Below are positions 28,888 to 38,494 of a stretch of DNA of 64,000 nucleotides, piece by piece. A program made the translations under genes and the position numbers. The stretch is from Enterobacteriaceae bacterium LSJC7 (GTDB lineage Bacteria > Pseudomonadota > Gammaproteobacteria > Enterobacterales > Enterobacteriaceae), in the NCBI GenBank assembly GCA_000302695.1, contig AMFN01000004.1:496001-560000 (forward strand), in the 5' to 3' direction. Under the pieces are notes generated by a model that was not told the DNA's origin, ran no database searches, and was given only the letters and a program-made list of their open reading frames with translations. Position 1 is the stretch's first letter; each line of letters begins with the position of its first letter.

Positions 28888-31485
28888 GTGCTAGAAGAAT
28901 ACCGTAAGCACGTTGCAGAGCGTGCTGCTGAGGGGATTGTTGCAAAACCTCTCGATGCCAACCAAATGGCCGCGCTTGTTGAGCTGCTGAAGAATCCGCC
29001 TGCTGGCGAAGAAGAATTTTTATTAGATCTGCTGATTAACCGAGTACCGCCGGGCGTTGACGAAGCCGCCTATGTCAAAGCAGGTTTCCTGGCAGCTGTT
29101 GCCAAAGGTGAAACGACATCCCCGCTGGTAAGCCCTGAAAAAGCCGTAGAACTGCTGGGCACCATGCAGGGCGGCTACAACATCCATCCCCTGATTGACG
29201 CGCTGGACAACGAAAAGCTGGCGCCCGTTGCTGCAAAAGCGCTGTCCCACACGCTGCTGATGTTCGACAGCTTCTACGACGTTGAAGAAAAAGCCAAAGC
29301 GGGCAACGCTCACGCAAAACAGATTATGCAGTCCTGGGCTGATGCCGAGTGGTTCCTGTCTCGTCCTAAGCTTGCTGAGAAGCTGACCGTTACCGTCTTT
29401 AAAGTGACCGGTGAAACCAACACCGACGACCTGTCTCCGGCACCGGACGCCTGGTCGCGCCCGGATATTCCGCTGCACGCGCTGGCGATGCTCAAAAACG
29501 CCCGCGAAGGCATTCAGCCTGACCAGCCGGGTGCGGTCGGCCCGATTAAGCAAATCGAAGCGCTTGCCAAAAAAGGCTTCCCGCTGGCCTACGTCGGTGA
29601 CGTTGTGGGCACTGGTTCATCACGTAAGTCAGCCACCAACTCCGTACTGTGGTTTATGGGTGATGACATCCCGTTTGTTCCGAACAAGCGCGGTGGTGGC
29701 GTGGTACTGGGCGGTAAAATCGCGCCTATCTTCTTTAACACCATGGAAGATGCCGGTGCGCTGCCAATTGAAGTTGACGTCAACGACCTGAACATGGGCG
29801 ATGTCATCGACATCTACCCGTACAAAGGCGAAGTGCGCAACCACGAAACCGGTGCACTGCTGGCAAGTTTTGAACTGAAAACCGACGTGCTGCTTGATGA
29901 AGTACGCGCCGGTGGCCGTATCCCGCTGATTATCGGCCGCGGGCTTACCACCAAAGCGCGCGAAGCGCTGAACCTGCCGCACAGCGACGTATTCCGTCAT
30001 GCTAAAGATGTGGCAGCGAGCAACCGTGGTTTCTCACTGGCGCAGAAAATGGTCGGTCGCGCCTGTGGCACTACCGGTATCCGTCCTGGTCAGTACTGTG
30101 AGCCGAAGATGACCTCTGTGGGCTCTCAGGACACCACCGGGCCGATGACCCGCGATGAACTGAAAGACCTGGCCTGTCTGGGCTTCTCCGCTGACCTCGT
30201 GATGCAGTCGTTCTGTCACACCGCGGCCTATCCGAAGCCGGTTGATGTGCAGACGCACCACAGCCTGCCAGACTTCATCATGAACCGCGGCGGCGTGTCG
30301 CTGCGCCCGGGCGACGGCATCATCCACTCGTGGCTCAACCGCATGTTGCTGCCAGACACTGTCGGCACCGGCGGCGACTCCCACACCCGCTTCCCGATTG
30401 GCATCTCCTTCCCGGCAGGCTCTGGCCTGGTAGCGTTTGCCGCTGCGACTGGCGTCATGCCGCTGGATATGCCGGAATCGGTGCTGGTGCGCTTTAAGGG
30501 CAAAATGCAGCCAGGAATCACCCTGCGTGACCTGGTGCACGCTATCCCTTACTACGCTATCCAGCAGGGCCTGCTGACCGTTGAGAAAAAGGGCAAGAAG
30601 AACATCTTCTCTGGCCGTATTCTCGAAATCGAAGGTCTGCCGGAGCTGAAAGTGGAGCAGGCGTTTGAGCTTGCGGATGCGTCAGCCGAACGCTCGGCGG
30701 CGGGCTGTACCATCAAGCTTGATAAAGCGCCAATTATTGAATACCTGAACTCCAATATCGTGCTGCTCAAATGGATGATTGCCGAAGGCTATGGCGACCG
30801 TCGTACGCTGGAGCGCCGTATCCAGGGCATGGAGAAATGGCTGGCTGACCCGCAGCTGCTCGAAGCCGATGCTGACGCCGAATACGCAGCCGTCATCGAA
30901 ATCGACCTTAGCGAAGTGAAAGAGCCGATTGTGTGTGCGCCGAACGACCCGGATGACGCGCGCCTGCTCTCTACCGTGCAGGGCGATAAGATTGACGAAG
31001 TGTTCATTGGCTCATGCATGACTAACATCGGTCACTTCCGCGCGGCCGGTAAACTGCTCGACAGTCATAAAGGCCAGCTGCCGACTCGCCTGTGGGTAGC
31101 ACCGCCGACCAAGATGGATGCCGCACAGCTTACCGAAGAAGGCTATTACAGCGTGTTTGGTAAGAGCGGTGCACGCATCGAAATTCCGGGCTGCTCTTTG
31201 TGCATGGGTAACCAGGCGCGCGTGGCAGACGGGGCGACGGTGGTATCTACCTCAACCCGTAACTTCCCGAACCGTCTGGGCAACGGCGCTAACGTCTATC
31301 TGGCGTCCGCTGAACTGGCGGCGGTGGCATCACTGCTTGGCAAACTGCCGACCCCGGACGAGTATCAGACCTTTATGGTGCAGGTGGATAAAACCGCTAA
31401 CGACACCTATCGCTATCTGAACTTCGACCGCCTGGAGCAGTACACCGAGAAGGCCGACGGCGTTATCTTCCAGACTGCGGTATAA
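28888..31485 (+). CDS. acnB: AcnB, aconitate hydratase B / 2-methylisocitrate dehydratase
   Basis: AcnB isomerises citrate and isocitrate with a [4Fe-4S] cluster; the apoprotein binds mRNA in E. coli. I take the GTG at 28888 (GTG-CTA-GAA-GAA) as start, with GAGGAG seven bases upstream, giving 865 aa, the E. coli length; the frame is open 14 codons further. AcnB architecture is visible: N-terminal HEAT-like domain, the early swivel domain ([15 protein letters not shown]), then domains 1-3 with [14 protein letters not shown] and cluster cysteines in [10 protein letters not shown] and GCSLCMGNQ. It stands next to the pdh operon, so acetyl-CoA supply and the TCA entry are neighbours. Confidence 0.98.
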   Translation: MLEEYRKHVAERAAEGIVAKPLDANQMAALVELLKNPPAGEEEFLLDLLINRVPPGVDEAAYVKAGFLAAVAKGETTSPLVSPEKAVELLGTMQGGYNIHPLIDALDNEKLAPVAAKALSHTLLMFDSFYDVEEKAKAGNAHAKQIMQSWADAEWFLSRPKLAEKLTVTVFKVTGETNTDDLSPAPDAWSRPDIPLHALAMLKNAREGIQPDQPGAVGPIKQIEALAKKGFPLAYVGDVVGTGSSRKSATNSVLWFMGDDIPFVPNKRGGGVVLGGKIAPIFFNTMEDAGALPIEVDVNDLNMGDVIDIYPYKGEVRNHETGALLASFELKTDVLLDEVRAGGRIPLIIGRGLTTKAREALNLPHSDVFRHAKDVAASNRGFSLAQKMVGRACGTTGIRPGQYCEPKMTSVGSQDTTGPMTRDELKDLACLGFSADLVMQSFCHTAAYPKPVDVQTHHSLPDFIMNRGGVSLRPGDGIIHSWLNRMLLPDTVGTGGDSHTRFPIGISFPAGSGLVAFAAATGVMPLDMPESVLVRFKGKMQPGITLRDLVHAIPYYAIQQGLLTVEKKGKKNIFSGRILEIEGLPELKVEQAFELADASAERSAAGCTIKLDKAPIIEYLNSNIVLLKWMIAEGYGDRRTLERRIQGMEKWLADPQLLEADADAEYAAVIEIDLSEVKEPIVCAPNDPDDARLLSTVQGDKIDEVFIGSCMTNIGHFRAAGKLLDSHKGQLPTRLWVAPPTKMDAAQLTEEGYYSVFGKSGARIEIPGCSLCMGNQARVADGATVVSTSTRNFPNRLGNGANVYLASAELAAVASLLGKLPTPDEYQTFMVQVDKTANDTYRYLNFDRLEQYTEKADGVIFQTAV

Positions 31486-31503
31486 CTTTCGCAGACTGTC
31501 AAA

Positions 31504-31527
31504 GGGAGGCTTCGGCCTCCCTTTTTT
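31504..31527 (+). terminator. Rho-independent terminator after acnB
   Basis: GGGAGGC-TTCG-GCCTCCC with a UUCG tetraloop, followed by six T. Confidence 0.95.
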
Positions 31528-31668
31528 ATTACCGCCTGCTCAACCTTTGCCCATCCCCGCGATTTTATTTGCGCCTTACGTACCGCTGCGCTTTTTTTCT
31601 TTTTCTGGGCTGCGATAATTACAGCATACGCGCGCGTCTTTACGCTGGCGTGAGCAGAGGAAAGCATT

Positions 31669-32031
31669 ATGGATTACGAATTTCTACGCGACATCACCGG
31701 CACGGTGAAGGTCCGCATGGCGATGGGCCACGAAGTGGTGGGCCACTGGTTTAATGAAGAAGTGAAAGAAAACCTGGCGTTGCTGGACGAGGTTGAACAG
31801 GCGGCGGCGTCAGTGAAGGGCAGCGAGCGCCAGTGGCAGCGCGTGGGCCATGAATATACGCTGTGGCTGGACGGCGAAGAGGTGATGGTGCGAGCCAACC
31901 AGCTTGAGATTTCGGGTGACGAAATGGAAGAAGGGATGAGCTACTACGACGAAGAGAGCTTTTCCCTGTGCGGCGTGGAAGACTTTTTGCAGGTGCTGCG
32001 CGCCTATCGTCACTTTATCCTCGGTAAATAA
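31669..32031 (+). CDS. yacL: YacL, UPF0231 family protein
   Basis: A 120-aa acidic protein of the UPF0231 family, known only from gamma-proteobacteria; function unknown. It matches E. coli YacL in length and at conserved blocks [60 protein letters not shown] and [24 protein letters not shown]. No signal or membrane segment. Separate from acnB by a terminator and 184 bp. Its position after acnB is conserved, but that says nothing about its role. Confidence 0.95.
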   Translation: MDYEFLRDITGTVKVRMAMGHEVVGHWFNEEVKENLALLDEVEQAAASVKGSERQWQRVGHEYTLWLDGEEVMVRANQLEISGDEMEEGMSYYDEESFSLCGVEDFLQVLRAYRHFILGK

Positions 32032-32152
32032 CCCCCTGCGCAGCGGTATAACAGCCGCTGTACTGCCTTTCTGATTGTAGTTGCTCATTTCTGATTGAAC
32101 TCACGCTTTCTACGCGCGTCTGTTTTGCGATCCAGCCATCATTTTTCTTTGT

Positions 32153-32191
32153 TTTGATTTATTACAATCAATTTGATTAAAATAAATCAAA
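32153..32191. promoter_or_regulatory. Nested inverted repeat, candidate operator of the D-threonate cassette
   Basis: TTTGATTTATT (32153-32163) and AATAAATCAAA (32181-32191) are perfect 11-bp complements; inside lies AATCA-N3-TGATT. The element is very AT-rich and ends 13 bp before the permease ATG, where a repressor would block. The DeoR-family gene at 35414 is the natural candidate ligand. Confidence 0.55.
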
Positions 32192-32204
32192 TGATGAGGG
32201 CATT

Positions 32205-33158
32205 ATGAACATTAAGGCGACGATAGAAAAAATCCCCGGCGGGATGATGGTCGTCCCGCTGGTGCTTGGCGCGTTAATCAATACCTTTGCGCCGCAGGCA
32301 TTGCAGGTTGGCGGTTTTACCACAGCATTATTTAAAAACGGCGCTCCGGCGTTAATCGGTGCCTTCCTGCTGTGCATGGGGGCGGGCATTCACATCAAGG
32401 CGGCGCCCAAGTCACTGTTGATTGGTGGCGGCATCACCTTCACCAAATTTGTAGTTGCGGTGGCGCTGGGCTTTACGGTTGAAAAACTGTTTGGCGCAGA
32501 TGGCATCTGGGGGCTGTCGTCGGTCGCGATAATTGCCGCAATGAGTAACACCAACGGTGGTCTGTATGCGGCGCTGGCAGGCGAATTTGGCCGCGATAAC
32601 GAAGTCGGCGCAACACCGCTGATGTCGCTGAGCGATGGCCCGATTCTGACCATGATTGCACTTGGCGCCGCGGGTATGGCGAACATTCCCATTATGTCCA
32701 TCGTAGTAGTCATTATCCCGATGCTGATTGGCATGCTGCTCGGTAACCTCGACCCGAAGATGCGCGAGTTTCTCTCCAAAGGTGGCCCGCTGCTGATCCC
32801 GTTTTTTGCCTTTGCGCTCGGCGCGAGTATCGATCTGGGCATGCTGATAAAAGGCGGTCTGGCGGGCATTCTGTTGGGCGTGCTGACCACGCTGTTTGGT
32901 GGTTTTTTCAATATCAAAGTTGACCGTTTGCTGGGCGGCACCGGCATTGCCGGAGCCGCGGCCTCCAGTACCGCCGGTAATGCGGTGGCAACGCCAATGG
33001 CAATTGCTCAGGCTGATCCGGCGCTCGGGCAGATAGTCGCGGCAGCAACGCCGCTGGTGGCGACCTCGGTTATCGTCACCGCTATCCTGACGCCAATGCT
33101 CACGTCGTGGGTGGCAAAACGTAATCAACAGCGGGCTGTGGCAGGAGAAAAATCATGA
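32205..33158 (+). CDS. KdgT-family sugar-acid permease
   Basis: A 317-aa ten-helix transporter of the 2-keto-3-deoxygluconate permease family; the start IKATIEKIPGGMMVVPLVLGALINTFAP is the family signature, with MSNTNGGLYAALAGEFG, LMSLSDGPILTMIALGAAG and IPFFAFALGASIDLG further on, and a Gly/Ala/Ser-rich segment GTGIAGAAASSTAGNAVATP. Its stop overlaps the kinase gene by four bases. Given the neighbours (DtnK-type kinase and PdxA2), the substrate is more likely a four-carbon aldonate such as D-threonate than KDG itself. A similar gene order is found in Salmonella near speD, as I recall. Preceded by a candidate operator. Confidence 0.88.
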   Translation: MNIKATIEKIPGGMMVVPLVLGALINTFAPQALQVGGFTTALFKNGAPALIGAFLLCMGAGIHIKAAPKSLLIGGGITFTKFVVAVALGFTVEKLFGADGIWGLSSVAIIAAMSNTNGGLYAALAGEFGRDNEVGATPLMSLSDGPILTMIALGAAGMANIPIMSIVVVIIPMLIGMLLGNLDPKMREFLSKGGPLLIPFFAFALGASIDLGMLIKGGLAGILLGVLTTLFGGFFNIKVDRLLGGTGIAGAAASSTAGNAVATPMAIAQADPALGQIVAAATPLVATSVIVTAILTPMLTSWVAKRNQQRAVAGEKS

Positions 33159-34432
33159 TGAAGATGATCGTTGTCGCTGACGACTTTACCGGTGCGAATG
33201 ATACCGGCGTACAGCTCGCCAAACGCGGTGCCAGAACCGAAGTGATGCTGACCGCGCAGCAAAAACCCTCAAGGCGTGCCGATGTGCTGGTGATTAACAC
33301 CGAAAGCCGCGCTATGAGTGCTCAACAGGCGGCCACGGCAGTAAGCCAGGCGCTGATGCCGTACTGTGAAGCGGCGCACGGCGAGGTGCTGGTGTACAAA
33401 AAAATCGACTCAACCTTTCGCGGCAACCCTGGCGCTGAAATCGCCGCCGCGCTGGCGGTGAGCGGTGCGTCACTGGCGCTGGTGGCAGGTGCCATTCCGG
33501 CAGCAGGCAGAACCACGCGTAACGGCGAGTGCCTGGTGCACCAGCGCCCGCTGTTAGAAACTGAGTTTGCCAGCGACCCGCGCACGCCGATTGTGTCTTC
33601 GCGCATCAGCACCATTATTGGGCTGCAAACCGCGCTACCGGTGTATGAAATCACGCTCGATCAGGTGCGCGGCGGTGAGTTGCAGGCTTGCCTTGAGGCA
33701 CTGGCGAAAAAAGGCGACGGCATCGTGGTGCTGGATGCCGAAAGCGATAACGACCTGGCGCTGATTGCCCAGGCGGCCTGCGCATTACCTGAGCGCCCGC
33801 TACTGGTGGGCGCGGCCGGGCTGGCTAACGCGCTGCCGGTTGAGAGTTACATGAATGCCCGCCAGGCACTGCCGGTGCTGGTGGTTGCCGGGTCGATGAG
33901 CGAAATGACGCGCCGCCAGGTGGAACAGGCACAGCAGCAGGAGCGTGCCGAGGTGGTGGATATTTGCGTTGAAGCGCTGCTCTCACCCGCAGGTGATGAG
34001 GCGGTGGAGCGCATGGTGCAGCAGGCCTGCGATGTGCTTGAGCGCCAGCGCCACTGCGTGCTGCGCACCAGCAGCCATGCCGATGACCGCGAACAGGTCG
34101 ATGCTCTGGCTGCGCGCTACAGCCTGACTCGTCAGGCGTTGGGTGAAATGCTCAGTCGCCGTATTGGTGACATCACGCTTGCCATTCTGGACCGCGCCCG
34201 CACCGGTGGACTGTTTTTAACCGGCGGCGATATCGCTATTGCGGTAGCCAGTGCGCTGGGTGCCGAAGGCTATCGTATCCAGAGTGAGGTTGCGCCCTGC
34301 ATCCCTTGCGGCACCTTTGTGAACAGCGAAATTGACGATCTGCCGGTGATTACCAAGGCCGGTGGGTTTGGGACAGACAGCACGCTTTGCGACGCGCTTT
34401 ATTTTATTGAGGAGATGTACAGTGGGCATTAA
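33155..34432 (+). CDS. dtnK: Four-carbon acid sugar kinase (DUF1537), probable D-threonate kinase
   Basis: A 425-aa kinase of the four-carbon acid sugar kinase family. The N-terminal substrate domain starts MIVVADDFTGANDTGVQLAKRG with KKIDSTFRGNPGAEI, and the C-terminal nucleotide-binding domain contains GLFLTGGDIAIAVASALG and KAGGFG near the end. Established work on homologues assigns ATP-dependent phosphorylation of D-threonate (or D-erythronate) at O4. The first ATG at 33155 has AGGAG at seven bases; a second ATG follows immediately. Overlaps with the permease (4 bp) and pdxA2 (11 bp) show tight operon coupling. Substrate is inferred from the PdxA2 partner. Confidence 0.87.
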   Translation: MMKMIVVADDFTGANDTGVQLAKRGARTEVMLTAQQKPSRRADVLVINTESRAMSAQQAATAVSQALMPYCEAAHGEVLVYKKIDSTFRGNPGAEIAAALAVSGASLALVAGAIPAAGRTTRNGECLVHQRPLLETEFASDPRTPIVSSRISTIIGLQTALPVYEITLDQVRGGELQACLEALAKKGDGIVVLDAESDNDLALIAQAACALPERPLLVGAAGLANALPVESYMNARQALPVLVVAGSMSEMTRRQVEQAQQQERAEVVDICVEALLSPAGDEAVERMVQQACDVLERQRHCVLRTSSHADDREQVDALAARYSLTRQALGEMLSRRIGDITLAILDRARTGGLFLTGGDIAIAVASALGAEGYRIQSEVAPCIPCGTFVNSEIDDLPVITKAGGFGTDSTLCDALYFIEEMYSGH

Positions 34433-35405
34433 GACTGTTGCCGTCACAATGGGCGATCCTGCGGGGATTGGCCCGGAAATTATCATTAAAGCGCTTAACG
34501 AGCAGGAACTGGCTGGCGCACCGGTAGTGGTGGTGGGTTGCCTGCGCACGCTGCAACGTTTGCAGGAGCAGGGGATAACGCCGCCCGTAGAGCTTGTTGC
34601 TATTAACCGCGTTGCAGAGGCCCATTTCGCCCCTGGTCGGCTGCACGTCATTGATGAGCCACTCGCCGAGCCAGACGCGCTGGCACCGGGGAAAGTCCAG
34701 GCGCAGGCGGGAGACCTGGCTTACCGCTGCGTGAAGCGGGCCACGGAGCTTGCTATGGCAAATGAGGTGCAGGCCATTGCGACCGCGCCACTGAACAAAG
34801 AGGCGCTGCACCTGGCAGGCCACCTGTATCCGGGCCACACCGAACTGCTGGCGACGCTCACCCACAGCCGCGATTACGCGATGGTGCTCTATACCGACAA
34901 ACTCAAAGTTATCCATGTGTCCACCCACGTGGCGCTGCGCAAGTTCCTGGATACGTTGAATCAGCCGCGTATTGAAACCGTGATTACGCTTGCCGACCGC
35001 TTTCTTAAGCGCGTGGGTTTTGCCACGCCGCGCATTGCGGTTGCGGGCGTGAACCCGCATGCGGGTGAGAACGGCCTGTTTGGTGATGAGGAAATCCGTA
35101 TTGTGACACCGGCGATTGAAGCCTGCCGCGAGCGCGGGCTGACGGTATTCGGCCCTTGTCCGCCGGATACCGTGTTTTTGCAGGCGCACGAAGGCCAGTA
35201 CGACATGGTTGTCGCGATGTACCACGACCAGGGGCACATTCCGCTTAAGCTGTTGGGCTTCTATGACGGCGTAAACATCACCGCCGGGCTGCCGTTTATC
35301 CGCACCTCCGCCGACCACGGTACGGCATTTGATATTGCCTGGACGGGCAAAGCCAAACCTGAGAGCATGTCCACCTCGATTAAACTGGCAATGCAACTGG
35401 CTTAA
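34422..35405 (+). CDS. pdxA2: PdxA2, D-threonate 4-phosphate dehydrogenase (PdxA paralogue)
   Basis: A PdxA-family, metal- and NAD-dependent oxidative decarboxylase. The start is GTG at 34422, with GGAG seven bases upstream and the N terminus (V/M)GIKTVAVTMGDPAGIGPEI; length 327 aa equals Salmonella PdxA2. Metal-binding histidines are in GHLYPGHTELL, YHDQGHIPLK and TSADHGTAFDIAW. True PdxA of pyridoxine synthesis normally sits with ksgA/surA; this copy in a catabolic operon is the PdxA2 type, which converts D-threonate 4-phosphate to dihydroxyacetone phosphate and CO2. The gene begins inside the kinase gene. The frame is open upstream to 34362 without support. Confidence 0.9.
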   Translation: MGIKTVAVTMGDPAGIGPEIIIKALNEQELAGAPVVVVGCLRTLQRLQEQGITPPVELVAINRVAEAHFAPGRLHVIDEPLAEPDALAPGKVQAQAGDLAYRCVKRATELAMANEVQAIATAPLNKEALHLAGHLYPGHTELLATLTHSRDYAMVLYTDKLKVIHVSTHVALRKFLDTLNQPRIETVITLADRFLKRVGFATPRIAVAGVNPHAGENGLFGDEEIRIVTPAIEACRERGLTVFGPCPPDTVFLQAHEGQYDMVVAMYHDQGHIPLKLLGFYDGVNITAGLPFIRTSADHGTAFDIAWTGKAKPESMSTSIKLAMQLA

Positions 35406-35413
35406 GCGCGTAA

Positions 35414-36181
35414 ATGAAAGGACAACATCGTCTGGACCAGATAGTGGCTTTCCTGAAAAGCCATTCTCTGGCAACCGTTGAACAGCTGGTTGAGGCTATC
35501 GATGCCTCGCCAGCCACCATTCGCAGGGATTTAATCAAGCTTGATGAGCAGGGCGTGATTAGCCGCAGCCACGGCGGTGTGGCGCTCCGGCGTTTTGTTC
35601 CCGTTCAGCCCACCACCGATGAAAAGCAGTTGCGCAACCGCCAGGAAAAGCTGGCGATTGCCCGTCATGCGGCAAGCCTGGTGCAGCCTGGCTACGCCGT
35701 GGTGCTGGATGCGGGCACCACCATGCTGGAACTGGCGCGCTCGCTCACCCATTTGCCGCTGCGCGTGATTACCGTCGACTTACACATCGCGCTATTCCTC
35801 TCGGCGTTTAAGCAGATAGAAGTGACTATTATCGGCGGGCGCATTGATGACAGCAGTCAGTCGTGCATTGGCGAGCACGGACGGCGCATGTTGCGCAGCG
35901 TCTGGCCGGATATCGCCTTTATGAGCTGTAACTCATGGAGCCTTGAGGCAGGCGTGACCACGCCCACGGAAGAAAAGTCGGGCTTAAAGCAGGATATTAT
36001 TGCCACCGCGCGCCATAAGGTGCTGCTGGCAGACAGCAGCAAATACGCTAAAAGCTCGCTCTTTAGCGTTGCGCCGTTGCAGGCGTTTGATGAGGTAGTC
36101 ACCGATGGTGGCTTGCCGCCGGAGGCCCAACAAGCCCTGGTCGCAGAGCCGTTTACGCTGACGCTGGCAGAAGCAGAATAA
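35414..36181 (+). CDS. DeoR-family transcriptional regulator of the D-threonate cassette
   Basis: A 255-aa DeoR-type repressor: N-terminal helix-turn-helix ([50 protein letters not shown]) and the C-terminal sugar-phosphate sensor domain with [14 protein letters not shown] and the IGG-type segment [20 protein letters not shown]. It resembles E. coli YgbI. It is last in the four-gene operon, eight bases after pdxA2, and probably binds the dyad at 32153-32191, releasing it when a phosphorylated four-carbon acid or DHAP is bound. The regulator-target link is inference from position. A terminator follows. Confidence 0.88.
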   Translation: MKGQHRLDQIVAFLKSHSLATVEQLVEAIDASPATIRRDLIKLDEQGVISRSHGGVALRRFVPVQPTTDEKQLRNRQEKLAIARHAASLVQPGYAVVLDAGTTMLELARSLTHLPLRVITVDLHIALFLSAFKQIEVTIIGGRIDDSSQSCIGEHGRRMLRSVWPDIAFMSCNSWSLEAGVTTPTEEKSGLKQDIIATARHKVLLADSSKYAKSSLFSVAPLQAFDEVVTDGGLPPEAQQALVAEPFTLTLAEAE

Positions 36182-36183
36182 AA

Positions 36184-36210
36184 AACGCTCCCTCGGGAGC
36201 GTTCTTTCCT
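36184..36210 (+). terminator. Terminator after the DeoR gene, before convergent speD
   Basis: AACGCTCC / GGAGCGTT stem (36184-36203) preceded by A-run and followed by CTTTCCT; usable in both directions. Confidence 0.7.
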
Positions 36211-37004
36211 CACACGGCCGGAATATTACGCCCGTAATAAATCTCGCGCATTTCCTTCCACAGCAGGTTCGTGATGTGGTCGCGCTCCTGTTGGCTCAGC
36301 TCTTCCGGTTTGGTGTGGAACATATAGTGCTTAAGGTCGAACTCCTTAAGCAGCATCTTGGTGTGGAAGATATTCTCCTGATACACGTTCACATCCACCA
36401 TGTCGTACAGCGCCTTCATGTCATCTGACATAAAGTTCTGAATCGAGTTAATTTCATGGTCGATGAAGTGCTTCATGCCGTTCACATCGCGGGTAAAGCC
36501 ACGTACGCGGTAGTCAACGGTGACAATATCGGACTCCAGCTGGTGAATTAGGTAATTGAGCGCCTTGAGCGGGGAAATCACGCCGCAGGTAGACACTTCG
36601 ATATCGGCCCGGAAGGTACACAGGCCGCCTTCCGGGTGGCTTTCCGGATAGGTGTGCACGCAGATATGGCTTTTATCAAGGTGCGCGACCACCGTCTCCG
36701 GCAGCGGGCCAGGGTGCTCGGTTTTATCGATAAGTTTTGGGTCAACCGGCTCTTCACTCACCAGAATAGTGACGCTGGCACCCTGCGGCTCGTAGTCCTG
36801 GCGGGCGATGTTAAGAATATTGGCGCCAATGATTGAGCAGGTTTCAGAGAGGATTTCCGTCAGGCGGTTGGCGTTATAGAGTTCGTCGATATATGCAATA
36901 TAGCCATCGCGCTCCTCTGGCGTTTTGGCATAACAGATATCGTAAATACAAAAACTCAGGCTTTTGGTCAGGTTGTTAAAGCCATGCAGCTTCAGCTTTT
37001 TCAA
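36210..37004 (-). CDS. speD: SpeD, S-adenosylmethionine decarboxylase proenzyme
   Basis: SpeD makes decarboxylated SAM, the aminopropyl donor for spermidine. The 264-aa proenzyme self-cleaves between Lys and Ser in [15 protein letters not shown] (K111-S112 in E. coli numbering), leaving a pyruvoyl group. Other conserved blocks: [19 protein letters not shown] at the start, [28 protein letters not shown], and MREIYYGRN at the end. Length equals the enterobacterial class 1A enzyme. It lies 49 bp downstream of speE in the same operon, so both spermidine enzymes are coexpressed. Confidence 0.99.
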   Translation of the reverse strand: MKKLKLHGFNNLTKSLSFCIYDICYAKTPEERDGYIAYIDELYNANRLTEILSETCSIIGANILNIARQDYEPQGASVTILVSEEPVDPKLIDKTEHPGPLPETVVAHLDKSHICVHTYPESHPEGGLCTFRADIEVSTCGVISPLKALNYLIHQLESDIVTVDYRVRGFTRDVNGMKHFIDHEINSIQNFMSDDMKALYDMVDVNVYQENIFHTKMLLKEFDLKHYMFHTKPEELSQQERDHITNLLWKEMREIYYGRNIPAV

Positions 37005-37053
37005 TTTGGTTCACCCCCTTAGTCTGGAAATAGCCGGGTTACCCCGGCGAGTT

Positions 37054-37911
37054 TCAGGTCGCCAGCGCGTCCTGTAAATACTGTGGCAGCGCGAAAGCCG
37101 CGCAGTGGACCGCCGGGTTGTAATAGCGGCAGTGCAGGCCGGTGTGGTGAAAGCGCGCCTGAATGGTGTCCGGGCGCAGGCCGCGCAGCGCCTCGTTATC
37201 GGTCGCCCACGCAAACGTCATGATGCCGCCGTAATAGGTCGGGACTGCTGCCTGGTAGAAGCTCACGTCGGTAAAGTACTGGCCGAGCCGCTGGTGGCTG
37301 TTGAGCACTTCGTCCTGTTGCAGAAAGCTCACGCCATTTTGCGCCACAAACACGCCGCCGGGATTGAGGATGCGCTTGCAGCCTTCGTAAAAGGCAGACG
37401 TAAACAGGCTTTCGCCGGGGCCAATTGGGTCGGTGCAGTCAGAGATGATGACATCAAACGTTTGCGTCGTCTGGCTGACAAAATTCACGCCGTCGTCGAT
37501 AACCAGATGAAAGCGCGGGTCGTCGTAGGCACCGTTGCTGTGGTTGGGCAGGTACTGGCGGCAGAAGTCGACCACGCTGGCGTCGATTTCCACCATGGTG
37601 ATGTGCTCCACGCTGGTGTGGCGGGCTACTTCGCGCAGCATGCCGCCGTCGCCGCCGCCGATAATCAGCACGCGCTTTGCCTGGCCGTGCGCCAGCAGCG
37701 GTACGTGGGTCATCATTTCATGATAAATAAACTCGTCGCGCTCGGTGGTTTGCACCACGCCGTCCAGCGCCATGATGCGGCCAAACGCCGCGTTTTCGAA
37801 GATAATTAAATCCTGGTGGCTGGTCTTTTCATGGTAGAGCACATTGTCGACGCTAAAGTACTGGCCAAAGCTGTCGTGCAGCGTTTCCTGCCACTGATGT
37901 CGGTTGGACAC
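37054..37911 (-). CDS. speE: SpeE, spermidine synthase
   Basis: SpeE transfers the aminopropyl group from decarboxylated SAM to putrescine. I place the start at GTG 37911, preceded by GGAGGAA, giving 285 aa (288 in E. coli) and the expected [25 protein letters not shown]. The open frame runs 17 codons further without a ribosome site. Visible: [13 protein letters not shown], the nucleotide site [18 protein letters not shown], catalytic Asp in [16 protein letters not shown], and [15 protein letters not shown]. The C terminus is three residues shorter than in E. coli, stopping after ALAT. First gene of speE-speD. Confidence 0.97.
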   Translation of the reverse strand: MSNRHQWQETLHDSFGQYFSVDNVLYHEKTSHQDLIIFENAAFGRIMALDGVVQTTERDEFIYHEMMTHVPLLAHGQAKRVLIIGGGDGGMLREVARHTSVEHITMVEIDASVVDFCRQYLPNHSNGAYDDPRFHLVIDDGVNFVSQTTQTFDVIISDCTDPIGPGESLFTSAFYEGCKRILNPGGVFVAQNGVSFLQQDEVLNSHQRLGQYFTDVSFYQAAVPTYYGGIMTFAWATDNEALRGLRPDTIQARFHHTGLHCRYYNPAVHCAAFALPQYLQDALAT

Positions 37912-38000
37912 GGCAGTTCCTCCTTCGTTAACACCCGCAAAAGGGCGCACAATGACAGCCAACTCTCAGCAGGCGGCACGTTGCGGGTGGCAGGTATGGG

Positions 38001-38348
38001 TTATTTCACCATCGCCAGCAGGCTCAGGGAATCACGGGCGAGGGCTTTGCATTTTTTGGACGTAGGCACGGCAATGCCGCTGAGATCGCGGTAACTGTCT
38101 TCGCCCAGCGCCTTCATGTCAAAGCTGTCGTAGTTGCTCAGATCCCACTGATTCTGCTGGGCAAAAAACACCAGCGCACGGCGTATCTGATAGTTAGGCA
38201 TGTTCTGGTAGCCGCAGTCGTTTTTCAGGAAGACAAAAACAGCGGTAAGATCGGCCATATCTTCCGCCTCTGACTCACTCAGCGCCTGGCTTGCGCCGGA
38301 AAATCCCAGTAATCCACCAAACACCAATAACCTGACAAACTTCTTCAT
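38001..38348 (-). CDS. yacC: YacC, exported PulS/OutS-like small protein
   Basis: A 115-aa exported protein of the pilotin-like (PulS/OutS) family, function not established. The ATG at 38348 gives MKKFVRLLVFGGLLGFSGASQA, a signal peptide with cleavage expected before LSESEAEDMADLTAVFVFLKNDCGYQ; two cysteines (NDCGYQ and KKCKALARD) may form a disulfide. There is no lipobox cysteine. Matches E. coli YacC in length. An in-frame GTG four codons upstream is possible. It lies divergent from cueO, 147 bp apart, and upstream of speE on the same strand, with 89 bp between. Confidence 0.92.
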   Translation of the reverse strand: MKKFVRLLVFGGLLGFSGASQALSESEAEDMADLTAVFVFLKNDCGYQNMPNYQIRRALVFFAQQNQWDLSNYDSFDMKALGEDSYRDLSGIAVPTSKKCKALARDSLSLLAMVK

Positions 38349-38431
38349 CGCGACTACCACTATTCAACAGGTAACAAACGTTAGCATACTTCGCGAGGCC
38401 GGGACGACCATTAATTATCCGAAGGCAACAC

Positions 38432-38462
38432 TTGACCTTAACGTTAGTGGAAGGTTTATCCT
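38432..38462 (+). promoter_or_regulatory. CueR-type promoter of cueO
   Basis: TTGACC and TATCCT are 19 bp apart, the long spacer typical of MerR-family-activated promoters, and the spacer holds the dyad CCTT-N11-AAGG (38436-38454). 33 bp before the cueO ATG. Copper-induced activation by CueR is established for E. coli cueO. Confidence 0.88.
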
Positions 38463-38494
38463 CGCGATATTTTCCTGGAAAGAAGGATCTGATC

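Noticed and set aside
28227-28961. 244-codon minus-strand frame across the lpd-acnB gap
   Set aside because: Runs from inside acnB through the acnB promoter and candidate sRNA in another frame than the 39-aa ORF; no recognisable domain and no ribosome site.
33155-35405. Pyridoxine biosynthesis role for the pdxA-like gene
   Set aside because: Context with a DUF1537 kinase, sugar-acid permease and DeoR regulator points to the catabolic PdxA2, not vitamin B6 synthesis.
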